Source: CAXBMB01 sp052078155 | GTDB taxonomy: Bacteria; Pseudomonadota; Alphaproteobacteria; Kiloniellales; DSM-21159 | Assembly (NCBI GenBank): GCA_052078155.1 | Contig: JBQJBP010000004.1 | Span: forward strand, 1-64,000 | Direction of reading: 5' to 3' | DNA length: 64,000 nt | Shown: in pieces, positions 40,190 through 49,096 of the stretch | Position numbering within the stretch: position 1 is the stretch's first letter | Layout of the letters: every line of letters starts with the position of its first letter | Translations under genes and position numbers: made by a program | The notes under the pieces: model-generated | The model's database searches: none | What the model saw: only the letters and a program-made list of their open reading frames with translations | What the model was told of the DNA's origin: nothing

Positions 40190-41281
40190 ATGACCGAGTC
40201 ATTTGAAGCTCCCAACCATCCCCAACCGGACCTGCTGCTGCGCTACAAAGCGCTGCGCGACAGCGAACCGCGCCTTTTTGCCTCCGACGCTGCTACGAAG
40301 CTGGGTGTCAGCGAAGCTGAGCTGATCGCCTCACGCTGCGGCGGAGACGGCGCAACCCGCCTTGAACCCCGCTGGGAGAATCTGCTGAAAGCCATGCCGG
40401 CCATCGGTCGCGTCATGTGCCTGACCCGCAATGCCAGTGCAGTGCATGAACGCAAAGGTGTCTTTGAGAAAATCCACCTGGGGGAAAAGGGTGGCATTGT
40501 TCTGGGCGCAGACATCGACCTGCGGATCGATTTCACCAAATGGGCCTCTGCCTTCGCCCTGTGCGATCAAACCGAAAGAGGGGAGCGCAAAAGCCTGCAG
40601 TTCTTCGACAAAAACGGTGTGGCGGTCCACAAGATCTACCGGCAGGACGACAGCGATCATCAGGCCTGGGAAGCGCTGGTGGCGGACTACCGCTCCGACG
40701 ATCAATCCAGCTTTCTGGAGGTGACACCCTTGGGTGAGCCGGAAAGTTTCCATAGGGGTGAAGTTGAGGATGAAGAGGTGGATCTGGTGTCCCTGCGGTC
40801 TGCCTGGGAAGGCATGACCGACGTACACCAGTTCTTTGGCATCCTGCGCAAACACAAGGTCAGTCGTGTTCAGGCCCTGCGCCTGATCGGTCCAAAGTTC
40901 GCGGAAAAGGTCGACAACGGCGCCTTTGAAAAGGCCCTGAACCTGACGGCCGAGCGGGATCTGCCCATCATGGTCTTTACCGGGAACCCGGGCATGATTC
41001 AGATCCACACAGGCGCGGTGAAAGAACTCAAGCAATTCGGCGACTGGTACAATGTGCTGGACCCGGATTTTCACTTTCATCTGCGCACCGGCGACATTGT
41101 GGAAAGCTGGGTGGTCAAGAAACCGACGAAAGACGGTTTTGTCACCTCTCTGGAGATCTTCGACGAACAGGGAAAACAGATCGCCTGGATGTTCGGTCAG
41201 CGCACGGAGGGTAAAACCGAACGTGCCGACTGGCGCCAGGTGGCAGAAAGCCTGACAAAAAACACTCAGGCAGTAAGCTGA
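40190..41281 (+). CDS. hemS: Heme-degrading/heme-trafficking protein, HemS/HmuS family
   Basis: Cytoplasmic protein of 363 residues that receives imported heme and degrades or traffics it. The start is placed at MTESFEAPNHPQPDLL (40190); the frame is open 44 codons further upstream but without similarity. The family's internal duplication is visible: an N-terminal half with GRVMCLTRNASAVHERKGVFEK (split) and LDIDLRIDFTKWA-like segments, and a C-terminal half with MVFTGNPGMIQIHTGAVK, NVLDPDFHFHLRTGDI and ESWVVKKPTKDG. It is in a separate unit from the hmu transport operon but has its own Fur-like box, so both should respond to iron. Confidence 0.9.
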   Translation: MTESFEAPNHPQPDLLLRYKALRDSEPRLFASDAATKLGVSEAELIASRCGGDGATRLEPRWENLLKAMPAIGRVMCLTRNASAVHERKGVFEKIHLGEKGGIVLGADIDLRIDFTKWASAFALCDQTERGERKSLQFFDKNGVAVHKIYRQDDSDHQAWEALVADYRSDDQSSFLEVTPLGEPESFHRGEVEDEEVDLVSLRSAWEGMTDVHQFFGILRKHKVSRVQALRLIGPKFAEKVDNGAFEKALNLTAERDLPIMVFTGNPGMIQIHTGAVKELKQFGDWYNVLDPDFHFHLRTGDIVESWVVKKPTKDGFVTSLEIFDEQGKQIAWMFGQRTEGKTERADWRQVAESLTKNTQAVS

Positions 41282-41318
41282 CCTTCAACAGCTTCACGAT
41301 AGACGATCAGTGGAAAAG

Positions 41319-41349
41319 AAAAGAGGGGGCCAGGCGGTCCCCTCTTTTT
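41319..41349. terminator. Terminator after hemS
   Basis: AAAAGAGGGGGCC/GGTCCCCTCTTTT stem (one G-U) with an AGGC tetraloop, followed by T. The A-run on the other side allows use by the convergent VOC gene. Confidence 0.88.
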
Positions 41350-41417
41350 CCTAGAGCCAAATCGGTTGCAGCAGGCTGCCCCGATAGCGTGACCAACCCT
41401 ATCGACTGCAAGGCCTG

Positions 41418-41810
41418 TTACGTCGCGCGGGCTTCTGCCGGATCCATTCCGAACTTCAAGAGATTGCCGTGGGGGTCATGGAGATAGAACTCCTTCATGT
41501 TCCAGGGCCTTACCTCAAAAGAACTGAGCTTTGGCTGATCCAGCCCCCGCGCAAAGACCTCGTTGGCACGCAGGAGGTCATAGAGCGTTTCGATCTGCCC
41601 CCCGCGAATGTAGCAAGCGGTGTTTTCAGGAAACTGCTGTTGGTCGGTCAGCCAGAAATGCAGCTCAATCTCGTCCCAGCGCACAATGAGGTAACTGGCG
41701 TCCTGATAGATCAGATCAAAACCCAGGTCACGCACATAAAAATCAACGGACTGGCTGATGTTGAGGGATGCCAGAATGGGGATGGCTCGGGCTTTATCAC
41801 TGTCTGACAT
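41418..41810 (-). CDS. VOC-superfamily protein (glyoxalase/bleomycin resistance-like)
   Basis: Protein of 130 residues with the paired beta-alpha-beta-beta-beta modules of the vicinal oxygen chelate fold: IPILASLNISQSVDFYVRDL, LGFDLIYQDASYLIV, EIELHFWLTDQQ and MKEFYLHDPHGNLLKFG. The spacing resembles bleomycin-binding proteins, where the site is a dimer cleft without metal. Actual ligand unknown. It lies 150 bases downstream of hmuV on the same strand, but the gap makes co-transcription uncertain. Confidence 0.8.
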   Translation of the reverse strand: MSDSDKARAIPILASLNISQSVDFYVRDLGFDLIYQDASYLIVRWDEIELHFWLTDQQQFPENTACYIRGGQIETLYDLLRANEVFARGLDQPKLSSFEVRPWNMKEFYLHDPHGNLLKFGMDPAEARAT

Positions 41811-41960
41811 GTGGTCGTTTCCTTTCCTGTAGCGTGTTCGGTTTTCGTTGAAAGCGCTTTAACTCTGGTTCCAAATTCAGGGCTCAGCAGCAGCCTGCCC
41901 CGGCCTTCCCCCCAACTTCTGCAGGCGCGCCCCCTCACTGCAGCCGGGAGAGAAAACCCA

Positions 41961-42767
41961 TCAGTAGTAAAGCGGTGTGACGCGAATTTTCTGTGACGCA
42001 TTGATGTCCACTTTCAGCGGCGTTTCATACACTTCTGTCAGGCAGCTCTCCGTCAAGGTTTCTTCCGGTGTGCCGGTGATCACCACCTGCCCCTGATGCA
42101 TCAGAACAATCTGATCGCTGTAGGCCGCTGCCAGATTGAGGTCATGCAGGACAATCAGCACGCCCATTCCCCGGTCCGCGGCCCGACGGGCAATCTTCAT
42201 CACAGCGATCTGATGAGCCAGATCCAGGCTGGAGGTCGGTTCATCCAGCAGGAGGTACTGGCCTTGTGTCCCCTCCTCTGTGTGTTCCTCCCCTTGCGGC
42301 CCATCCAGCGCCGTTAACTGGCAGAGAACCCTGGCCAGATGCGCCCTGTGTTTCTGGCCGCCCGACAGTTTATCGACCGGGTCCTTTGCTTTCGCGATCA
42401 AGTCCACGTCCTGCAGGCAGTCGACCACGGTGCGGCGGGCCTTTTCTTCGCTGACCTCTACAGCGATGGACAAGCCGGCCAGCTGCTCAACAGTGTAGGC
42501 CGCGGACAGGGTCGGAAACTGCTCCAGCACGGCACGGCTGGCGGCCAGTTCTTTGGAACTCATGGCTGCCAATGGGGTTCCGTTCATCAACAGTTGACCG
42601 TGATGGGGAACCAGATCCCCGGCCAGAGCGGCCAGAAGGGTCGATTTCCCAGCGCCGTTGGGACCACAGAGGACTTTTACTTCCCCGGCGGCGACATCCA
42701 GGCTGGCGTCGCGCACAGCGTAGAAGTCCGCCCCGTATTTAATCGTCAGATCTTTGGCTTGCAGCAT
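41961..42767 (-). CDS. hmuV: Heme ABC transporter ATP-binding protein
   Basis: ATPase of 268 residues. Walker A GPNGAGKS (35-42), signature LSGGQ (134-138) and Walker B YLLLDEPTSSLD (171-182), with the conserved VLHDLNLAAAYSD switch histidine. Between signature and Walker B there is an acidic insertion, GPQGEEHTEEGTQGQ (about 156-170); HmuV proteins often carry a short variable loop here. The signature continues KHRAHLARVL instead of the usual QQR. It starts four bases after hmuU. Confidence 0.92.
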   Translation of the reverse strand: MLQAKDLTIKYGADFYAVRDASLDVAAGEVKVLCGPNGAGKSTLLAALAGDLVPHHGQLLMNGTPLAAMSSKELAASRAVLEQFPTLSAAYTVEQLAGLSIAVEVSEEKARRTVVDCLQDVDLIAKAKDPVDKLSGGQKHRAHLARVLCQLTALDGPQGEEHTEEGTQGQYLLLDEPTSSLDLAHQIAVMKIARRAADRGMGVLIVLHDLNLAAAYSDQIVLMHQGQVVITGTPEETLTESCLTEVYETPLKVDINASQKIRVTPLYY

Positions 42768-42771
42768 CGGC

Positions 42772-43839
42772 TCACCCTTTCAAGCGCGTCAGAAGAAGCC
42801 AGAGGAAAAACGGACCACCGACCAGCGATGTCGCCAATCCGATGGGCGGTTCTGCCGGCGGCACAATGTTGCGAATGACCAGATCAGCAAACAGCAGCAA
42901 GGCCGTTCCCAGAAGGGCGGAAGCAGGCAGGACAAGCTTGTGGGCAGGCCCCATAATCAGGCGGGCCATATGCGGGGCCACCAGACCAATGAAGCCGATG
43001 GGACCGGCAGCCGCCGTGGCTGCCCCGACAGCGATCGCCGTAAAGAGGGCGGCGTTGCGCTTGGATTTTTCCACCTCCAGGCCGGCATGAAAGGCAGCGC
43101 GCTCTCCCAGCTGAAAGAGGTCCAGGTCCCGTCCCATACGTGCCAGCATGGCAGCGGCGAGCAACATCACCACCGATGTGGTGCTGACCAGCAGCCAGTT
43201 GGCTCCACCCAGGGACCCCATGGTCCAGAAGGTCAGGTCCCGCAGTTGCTGATCATCACTGATGTAAACCATCACGCCGATGAAAGCCCCGGCTATGGCA
43301 TTCACCGCCACACCCGCCAGAATCAGGGTGGCAACCGAGGTGCCTCCGCCCCGGCGAGAGACCCGGAACACAAAGGCAGTCACCAGCGATGCCCCGACAA
43401 AGGCGGCGATCGGCAGGATGTAAGGCCGCAGATCAGCAGGAAGGTCAGGGATAAAGTAACTGCCAAGCACAATGGCAGTGACAGCACCGACAGAGGCCCC
43501 GCCGGTCACACCGATCAATCCCGGGTCAGCCAGAGGATTGCGCAACACCCCCTGCAGGGCACAGCCCGAAAGAGCAAGACCCGTCCCAACGGCAAAGGCC
43601 AGCAGCACACGGGGGGCCCGGATCTGCATGACAATGGCCTGAGAGGCCCCTTCCCCCTGCCCCAGCAACACAGCCCCGATTTCAGAAAGGCTGAGAGAAA
43701 CAGGGCCGTAAACCAACTGGGCCAAGGCAATGACAGCAACCAGCACCGCCATCATGATCAGGAGCAAAGACGCAGGAAGTGCCTTCCCGTCTGGAAAGGC
43801 ACCCCAAATCACTCCCCGCAGCGTTTTGACAGCGGACAT
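42772..43839 (-). CDS. hmuU: Heme ABC transporter permease, FecCD family
   Basis: Inner-membrane permease of 355 residues with about ten predicted hydrophobic helices. Family motifs include RAPRVLLAFAVGTGLALSGCALQGVLRNPLADPGLIGVTGGA (residues about 72-113), GPIGFIGLVAPHMARLIMG and the C-terminal PPAEPPIGLATSLVGGPFFLWLL (named here by pieces). One base separates the hmuT stop from its start, and hmuV follows four bases later, so the three genes are translationally close. Confidence 0.92.
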   Translation of the reverse strand: MSAVKTLRGVIWGAFPDGKALPASLLLIMMAVLVAVIALAQLVYGPVSLSLSEIGAVLLGQGEGASQAIVMQIRAPRVLLAFAVGTGLALSGCALQGVLRNPLADPGLIGVTGGASVGAVTAIVLGSYFIPDLPADLRPYILPIAAFVGASLVTAFVFRVSRRGGGTSVATLILAGVAVNAIAGAFIGVMVYISDDQQLRDLTFWTMGSLGGANWLLVSTTSVVMLLAAAMLARMGRDLDLFQLGERAAFHAGLEVEKSKRNAALFTAIAVGAATAAAGPIGFIGLVAPHMARLIMGPAHKLVLPASALLGTALLLFADLVIRNIVPPAEPPIGLATSLVGGPFFLWLLLTRLKG

Positions 43840-43840
43840 C

Positions 43841-44677
43841 TTACTTCTGCAGTCCGGCGCTCAGTTCGGCCACAGCCTCCGGCAGCCGGGGACCGAAGCC
43901 CAAGAGCTTCATGCCATCCATCTCAATGGCTCTTTTGTTCTGCCCGGCGGGTGTGAGAGCAAACTCAGGCAGGCTCAGCACCTTCTGGGTTCCGCCGTAA
44001 CGGCCAGCGGCACTTTCCATCATCAGCAGCACGTCAGGCTGGGCTTCCAGAATGGCTTCGCGGGACAGAGGTTTGAAACCATTGAACCCGGTCACGGCAT
44101 TGACGCCGCCTGACAGCTCAATGATCCGCTGGGCCACATTGTTGTCACCTGCGGCGACAGGACCACCGTTGCCAACGGAGAAGATGAAAATCACGCGCGG
44201 GTTGCTTTCCATGCCCGCGACCTTCTTCAACTCCCGGGCCAGATCACTTTCCACCTTCAGGGCCAGGGCTTCGGCCTTATCTGTCTCGCCGATGGCCTTG
44301 CCGACAAAGCGGATCTTCTCCAGCACCCCGTCCGGGCTTTCAGCCTCCGGTGCCAGTTCCACAGCAACGCCTGCGGCGCGCAGCTGATCGACGGAGGCTT
44401 GCGGCCCTGTGTCATAGGCCCCCAGCACAAGATCGGGCTGCAAAGACAAGATCCCTTCAGAAGAGATCCGCCGCACATATCCGATCTGTTCCTTATCCTT
44501 AGCAGACGCCGGATAGTTGGAAGTACTGTCCACTCCGATCACCCGATCTCCAGCCCCCAGGGCATAGATGATCTCGGTAATGTCACCACCGGCCGAGACA
44601 ATACGCTGCGGTGATGTGTCTGCAGAGGCGACCACAGCCCAGAAACTGCTGAGCAGCAAAACCAAAAGAGTTTTCAT
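43841..44677 (-). CDS. hmuT: Periplasmic heme-binding protein
   Basis: Substrate-binding protein of 278 residues. The start at 44677 gives a clean signal peptide (MKTLLVLLLSSFWAVVASA); an ATG 15 bases upstream is possible. The mature part begins RIVSAGGDITEIIYALGAGD, the helical-backbone (class III) fold, with GYVRRISSEGILSLQPDLVLG and the conserved tyrosine region YGGTQKVLSLPEF. It delivers heme to HmuU. It lies about 135 bases after the receptor gene with a hairpin in the gap. Confidence 0.92.
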   Translation of the reverse strand: MKTLLVLLLSSFWAVVASADTSPQRIVSAGGDITEIIYALGAGDRVIGVDSTSNYPASAKDKEQIGYVRRISSEGILSLQPDLVLGAYDTGPQASVDQLRAAGVAVELAPEAESPDGVLEKIRFVGKAIGETDKAEALALKVESDLARELKKVAGMESNPRVIFIFSVGNGGPVAAGDNNVAQRIIELSGGVNAVTGFNGFKPLSREAILEAQPDVLLMMESAAGRYGGTQKVLSLPEFALTPAGQNKRAIEMDGMKLLGFGPRLPEAVAELSAGLQK

Positions 44678-44721
44678 TGGAAGGGCCTTCATGGGGGCAA
44701 TCTCCGATCTTTATTCACTCA

Positions 44722-44749
44722 GCCCCCTGGCTCTCTTAGCCAAGGGGGC
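44722..44749 (-). promoter_or_regulatory. Intercistronic hairpin between heme receptor and hmuT
   Basis: GCCCCCT-TGGCT and AGCCAGGGGGC pair with one bulged base around a 5-base loop. No T run follows, which suggests RNA stabilisation of the receptor message or partial attenuation rather than full termination. Confidence 0.5.
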
Positions 44750-44812
44750 AGGAAAGGTTACGCCGGGCCGGGCCGCACCACCCTGGTGCTGCAAACCGGC
44801 CCGGTCTGGTGC

Positions 44813-46852
44813 TTAGAACTGTTTGACAAGTGTCAGCTTGAAGGTGCGGCCCTTGCCGGGATCTCCCGCCAGGTGCTCCTGGTACTGCTTGTTGAAGAGG
44901 TTATCGATGCCGAAGCGGAACTCTGCACCACGCAGGACACCGTCATCCGGCTTCCAGGAGGAGAAGAGGTCATGCACCACATAACCGGGAGAGCGTGAGG
45001 TGGTGCCTGAGACCCGGTTCTGCTCGCGGGCGAAAACACCGCGCCAGCCGAATTCAATGTTCTCATCAGGCACTCGCCCACCGACCGTAAGCACCAGCTC
45101 ATCGGCCGGGATGGAGTTCAGCGGTTCACCGGTCTTTGTGTTTTCCCCCCGCAGCAAGGTGTAGGCCAGGCGGCTGAAGACGTAGCGGGAGTTGTAGGAG
45201 CCTTCCAGCTCGATGCCCTTAATCTCGGACTCACCGACGTTGTAGTAGATGTCCGCCGTTGAGGCGCGTTCGATCAGGTTATCGATCTGGTTGAAGAAGA
45301 CTGTTCCCTTGGCGGACAGGGCATCCCGATCCTGCAGCAGGTCATTGCCGGTGAAGGAGATACCGCCTTCATAGTTCATGGAGGTTTCCGGCTTCAGACC
45401 CAGGTTAGAACTGACGTTATCGAAGTACTCATCGATAACCGGCAGCCGTTCGGTGTACGCGACAGAGCCGAAGACACCCCAGTTGGGATCCAGCCAGTAG
45501 AAGGCGGCCAGCTTGGGCGAAACAGCCGAATCACTGACGCTTTCCTGGGTTACCGTGACGTCTTCGTTGGGCTTGAGATCCTGCCAGTCGAAGCGGATAC
45601 CCGGAATGAGGCTGAGGCGCTCCTTGTAGATCCACTCGTTCTGCACATAGGCACCCACACGGAAGGATTTCCCACCGGGGTGGAAAGGAACAAGATGACC
45701 GGGAGAACTTGAACTGGCTTCCTTTTCAGCCGTTCTGGTCTGCCAGGAAGTTTCCAGACCCGTAATCAGGTAGTTTTCAAAGTTATCACCGCTCAGATCG
45801 GCGGTGTTTTCCGCCCGCGCCTGCCAGATCTCATAAGCGTAGTTGGTCGGCTCAAACAAGGTCGAGTTACCAAAGGCCCCTCGGAAGGAGGCGTTTTTCT
45901 GCTCAACATCAGAGTTGGTGTAGCTCAGGGTCAGGTCCAGATCGACCAACTCGTTGTTTTCAGGCAGATACTCGTACCCAAGGATGGCTGTCTGATCGAC
46001 CACAGTGCGGTCCACATCCCCGAACCCTGAGGTGCCGGTTTGGGAGTAATCCCCATTCACCTGAGTGGTCCAGTGCTGATAAGACGCGCGCAGAGCGTGC
46101 TCCTGATTGGCCCCGAACCAGACTTTCCCCTTAAGCATGCCTGAGGGCGCGCCGAAATCACTGCCGCTGATCTTATCTCCGTTTCCGTCCTCAAATTCGC
46201 TGGAGCGGCGATAGTTGAAGGCACCCAGCAGTTCCACGTTTTCCGTGGGCTTCAAAGCACCCACAGAGGACGTCAGAAAACCATTCCCATTGTCCGTGAA
46301 TTCAAACTTCTGACGGAAGGCCCAGTCTTTATCGCCCGTCAGATAGTCAGAGGCATCCTTTGTGGTCAGGTTGATCACACCCGCCAGCGCTCCGGAGCCA
46401 TAGAGTGTCGACGATGCCGGCCCCCGAAGCACTTCAACCTGCTTGTAAAGTTCCGGATCGCTGAACAGGGAGCCCATACGATACTGCTCATGGAATTTCT
46501 GAGCGCCGTCTACCGTCACAATCAGACGGTTTTCATCAGACGACCCCAGCGTACCAATGCCACGGATATTGAAGCTTTCCCCGAGAATTCGGTCGGACCC
46601 GATGGCCTTAACACCAGGCAAATCTGTCAGCACGTCACCAATGGTGGTGGGCTGCAGGGCCTCCATGTCTTCCTGATCGACAACAGACACAGACTGAGCC
46701 GTTCCAATCGCCACCTTTTCTTTACCGGCTGAGACCACCATTCGGTCCAGCACTGTGACTGATGGCTGTTGTTCCTTGGCTTCTTCCTGGGCTGCTGCAG
46801 GCAAAGCGGCCGCGCTCCCCAGCAAGGTAATTGCGAGTAATCTTGTATTCAC
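44813..46852 (-). CDS. hmuR: TonB-dependent heme/hemoglobin receptor
   Basis: Outer-membrane receptor of 679 residues. Signal peptide MNTRLLAITLLGSAAALPAAA, TonB-box-like DRMVVSAG (about 36-43), plug domain (SVVDQEDMEALQPTTIGDVL, FNIRGIG, VEVLRGPASSTLYGSGALAG) and a 22-strand barrel ending FKLTLVKQF. The YTERLPVIDEYFDN..LGLKPETSMNYEGG stretch corresponds to the FRAP/NPNL-type region of heme receptors. First gene of the receptor-hmuT-hmuU-hmuV unit, downstream of a Fur-like box. Confidence 0.92.
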   Translation of the reverse strand: MNTRLLAITLLGSAAALPAAAQEEAKEQQPSVTVLDRMVVSAGKEKVAIGTAQSVSVVDQEDMEALQPTTIGDVLTDLPGVKAIGSDRILGESFNIRGIGTLGSSDENRLIVTVDGAQKFHEQYRMGSLFSDPELYKQVEVLRGPASSTLYGSGALAGVINLTTKDASDYLTGDKDWAFRQKFEFTDNGNGFLTSSVGALKPTENVELLGAFNYRRSSEFEDGNGDKISGSDFGAPSGMLKGKVWFGANQEHALRASYQHWTTQVNGDYSQTGTSGFGDVDRTVVDQTAILGYEYLPENNELVDLDLTLSYTNSDVEQKNASFRGAFGNSTLFEPTNYAYEIWQARAENTADLSGDNFENYLITGLETSWQTRTAEKEASSSSPGHLVPFHPGGKSFRVGAYVQNEWIYKERLSLIPGIRFDWQDLKPNEDVTVTQESVSDSAVSPKLAAFYWLDPNWGVFGSVAYTERLPVIDEYFDNVSSNLGLKPETSMNYEGGISFTGNDLLQDRDALSAKGTVFFNQIDNLIERASTADIYYNVGESEIKGIELEGSYNSRYVFSRLAYTLLRGENTKTGEPLNSIPADELVLTVGGRVPDENIEFGWRGVFAREQNRVSGTTSRSPGYVVHDLFSSWKPDDGVLRGAEFRFGIDNLFNKQYQEHLAGDPGKGRTFKLTLVKQF

Positions 46853-47372
46853 GCCCCTGATTCCTTCGAATAGACGGACTGGTGTTTTTGAAGCCCGGTA
46901 ATGTTTGGGGGCGTGGGCTTCGCGGTTTTTCTTGAGGAACCCGAAATGGGGGCGTGGGCTTCCTAATTCGGCGCCACGTTAATGAGAATGATTCTTAATT
47001 TCAAGTGAAAAAACGTTTCAACACCAACGTTTGCGCAACCTCAAAACAACCCAATAATTTCATATAGATAAACACTCCCCCCTAAGCCAATCCGCGCGCA
47101 CACCAAAATCGGCTCCCCAAAAAGAAGTAATGAATCGAATGAAAATCGCAGCAAGAATCTACAATATTCATCATTCAGTTCCGGGGTAGAACCGACCTGC
47201 AAAACAGACAGACGTTGCAAGTGACGAACCGGAAAAACGGACCTGACGAGGCCATCTGTCCCCTCCCCGGCTCAGATGTTCTGGCCTCGCTGCTGATCTC
47301 GCTTTACGCAGTTCCCGGATTGCAGCGTCCGCACTCAACCCCAGCAACCAGTACCCAGACAGGAAGAAAGAC
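46853..47372. other. Divergent spacer between heme receptor and azlC
   Basis: 520 bases without a gene. Near the receptor lie two direct copies of GGGGGCGTGGGCTTC (from 46907 and 46948, about 41 bases apart), in the presumed receptor leader, then the Fur-like promoter (46979-47021). From about 47000 to 47170 the DNA is A/T-rich; nothing further is recognised before azlC. Confidence 0.6.
46979..47021 (-). promoter_or_regulatory. Predicted heme-uptake operon promoter with Fur-like box
   Basis: On the minus strand TTGAAA (47016-47021) and TTAAGA (46993-46998) are 17 bases apart. TTAATGAGAATGATTCTTAA (plus strand, 46979-46998) overlaps the -10 and closely matches the Fur-box palindrome. Confidence 0.75.
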
Positions 47373-48080
47373 GTGCCGCCTCCTCAGACACCCCTCCCGT
47401 CAGCCAGACAGGAATTTTCAGCGGGGGCTATTGCAGCTCTACCCGTTTTCATCTCGGTCGCTGCGTACGGTCTGCTTTTGGGATCTCTGGCCCGCCAGGC
47501 TGGACTGGCTCCCCTGGAAGTTCTGGCCATGAGTGGCTTCATCTTCGCCGGGGGATCTCAGTTTGTGATCCTGGATCTATGGCAAGAGCCCCTTCCGATA
47601 GCAGCCTTGCTGATCTCAGTGTTGCTGGTCAATCTGCGGCATCTGCTGATGGGGGCGACCCTGGGCCCTCACCTGAAAGGGGGCAAGTCTGCGGGCAGCT
47701 TCTTTCAGCTGTTTTTCATGGCCGATGAAAACTGGGCCCTGGCCATGCAGCGGGCCCGGTCTGGCGGACTGACCACAGCTTTCTATCTGGGCCTCAGCCT
47801 GCCTCTCTATGTCATCTGGCTGTCTGCGACCTTCACGGGGTCACTGGTCGGCAATGTGATAACTGACCCGGCGGCCTGGGGCTTTGATTTTGTCTTCGCA
47901 GCGGTCTTTCTGACCTTGCTAGCTGGCATGTGGCAGGGGCCGCGCCAAAGCGCCCTTCCCTGGCTGGCCAGCGCCGGTTCCGCGGCCCTGTCTTCGCTAT
48001 GGCTGCCTGGAGCCTGGTACATTCTAATCGGGGCAGGCGCCGGCATGGCCGTAGCTGCTGCTAAAGGAAAGGCCGCCTGA
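47373..48080 (+). CDS. azlC: AzlC-family branched-chain amino acid exporter, large subunit
   Basis: Membrane protein of 235 residues with about seven hydrophobic segments. It begins at a GTG with AGGAAG upstream. Typical AzlC pieces: EFSAGAIAALPVFISVAAYG, MSGFIFAGGSQFVILDLW, LLVNLRHLLMGATLGPHL and FFMADENWALA. Together with AzlD it exports branched-chain amino acids or analogues. Its TGA overlaps the AzlD start as TGATG, so the subunits are translationally coupled. Confidence 0.92.
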   Translation: MPPPQTPLPSARQEFSAGAIAALPVFISVAAYGLLLGSLARQAGLAPLEVLAMSGFIFAGGSQFVILDLWQEPLPIAALLISVLLVNLRHLLMGATLGPHLKGGKSAGSFFQLFFMADENWALAMQRARSGGLTTAFYLGLSLPLYVIWLSATFTGSLVGNVITDPAAWGFDFVFAAVFLTLLAGMWQGPRQSALPWLASAGSAALSSLWLPGAWYILIGAGAGMAVAAAKGKAA

Positions 48081-48421
48081 TGGAAAAGTCGACAGCCTCA
48101 GTTTTGGGCAACCCGGATCTTTGGAGTTTTGATCCTCAGTTGCTGCTGCTTTTTCTGGTCATGGGCGTCATCACCTACCTGACCAGAATCTCCGGATTCC
48201 TGCTGCTCAGCCAGCGGCGCCTTGGACCGCGATGGTCTGCGGCATTGGAGGCCGTACCAGCCGCCGTTCTCCTGTCCTTGATTGCGCCCATGATTCTCAC
48301 CAAAGGACCGGCGGAAAGTGCTGCGGCTTTACTCACGTTCTTTCTGGCATCGCGCCTGCCGTCGCTGCTGGCCATCCTGCTTGGAACCATAGCCGTGGTA
48401 CTGCTGCGCCAGATCCTCTGA
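48080..48421 (+). CDS. azlD: AzlD-family branched-chain amino acid exporter, small subunit
   Basis: Protein of 113 residues with four hydrophobic segments: LLLLFLVMGVITYLTRISGF, the RWSAALEAVPAAVLLSLIAP segment conserved in AzlD, AALLTFFLASR and LLAILLGTIAVVLLRQ. Start codon overlaps the azlC stop. Confidence 0.92.
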   Translation: MEKSTASVLGNPDLWSFDPQLLLLFLVMGVITYLTRISGFLLLSQRRLGPRWSAALEAVPAAVLLSLIAPMILTKGPAESAAALLTFFLASRLPSLLAILLGTIAVVLLRQIL

Positions 48422-48445
48422 TGGGCGAGGAGCAACACACAGAAA

Positions 48446-48484
48446 AAGGACCGTGCAGTTCAGCACTGCACGGCCCTTCATTTG
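48446..48484. terminator. Terminator after azlCD
   Basis: Perfect 9-pair stem CCGTGCAGT/ACTGCACGG with a TCAGC loop, extended by AAGG/CCTT, then TCATTT. It lies between convergent genes. Confidence 0.8.
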
Positions 48485-48517
48485 ATGATCAGCCTCCCAG
48501 AATACCGGGGCTTATCG

Positions 48518-49096
48518 TTACTTCAGATTGATCCGGTGTGCCCAGTTCTTGCCATCACTGACCACGATCTCTTCAAATCCCAACATGCGGATCAGATCAA
48601 AATAGGTGAACCAGTCCTGCACACCGTACTCCGCCAGCAAGGGCATGGTCCGGGCCACTGCCGTTAACTGAGCCAGGTTGGCCCTTGCCCGGAACAGCGT
48701 GTCAAAAGGACCATCCTTCACCGCTACAATGATGAGCTTTTGCGCTTCAGCCCCTTTGGCAAAGATCACAAAAGGCAGGGGTGACGGGCTTTCCATCATG
48801 CCATTGGCAAAAGCCGTGATGAACCCGACCCGCAGTGTGCGCTCTGCTTCCTCCATCACCCGACCGCGGGAAATGTAAGTCTCTTCTGACGTCAGCTTCG
48901 GATAGTAATAGCCCTCGTGGGACGGTTTCTTTTCAATCGCGGCCTCGTCATCGCTGGCCAGCGCCGGGGACAGGGTCACCCCCATGCCCAATACAAACGC
49001 GGCGAAAGCCAGCAACAAGCTTCGCCCCATGCCTGAACATCCACCCGCTGCCTTACCCCTTGCGGCAGAGTCCACAAAGCTGACTCGTCTTCCCAT
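48518..49096 (-). CDS. Conserved exported protein of unknown function
   Basis: Protein of 192 residues from ATG 49096, chosen for its GGGAG ribosome binding site; ATG 49030 would start directly at the signal segment (MGRSLLLAFAAFVLGMGVTL, cleavage after SPALAS). The mature part has YYPKLTSEETYISRGRVME, LPFVIFAKGAEAQKLIIVAV and YGVQDWFTYFDLIRMLGFEE. I recognise it as a conserved alphaproteobacterial exported protein, sometimes mislabelled as molybdopterin-related, but no function can be read from it. Convergent with azlCD. Confidence 0.65.
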   Translation of the reverse strand: MGRRVSFVDSAARGKAAGGCSGMGRSLLLAFAAFVLGMGVTLSPALASDDEAAIEKKPSHEGYYYPKLTSEETYISRGRVMEEAERTLRVGFITAFANGMMESPSPLPFVIFAKGAEAQKLIIVAVKDGPFDTLFRARANLAQLTAVARTMPLLAEYGVQDWFTYFDLIRMLGFEEIVVSDGKNWAHRINLK

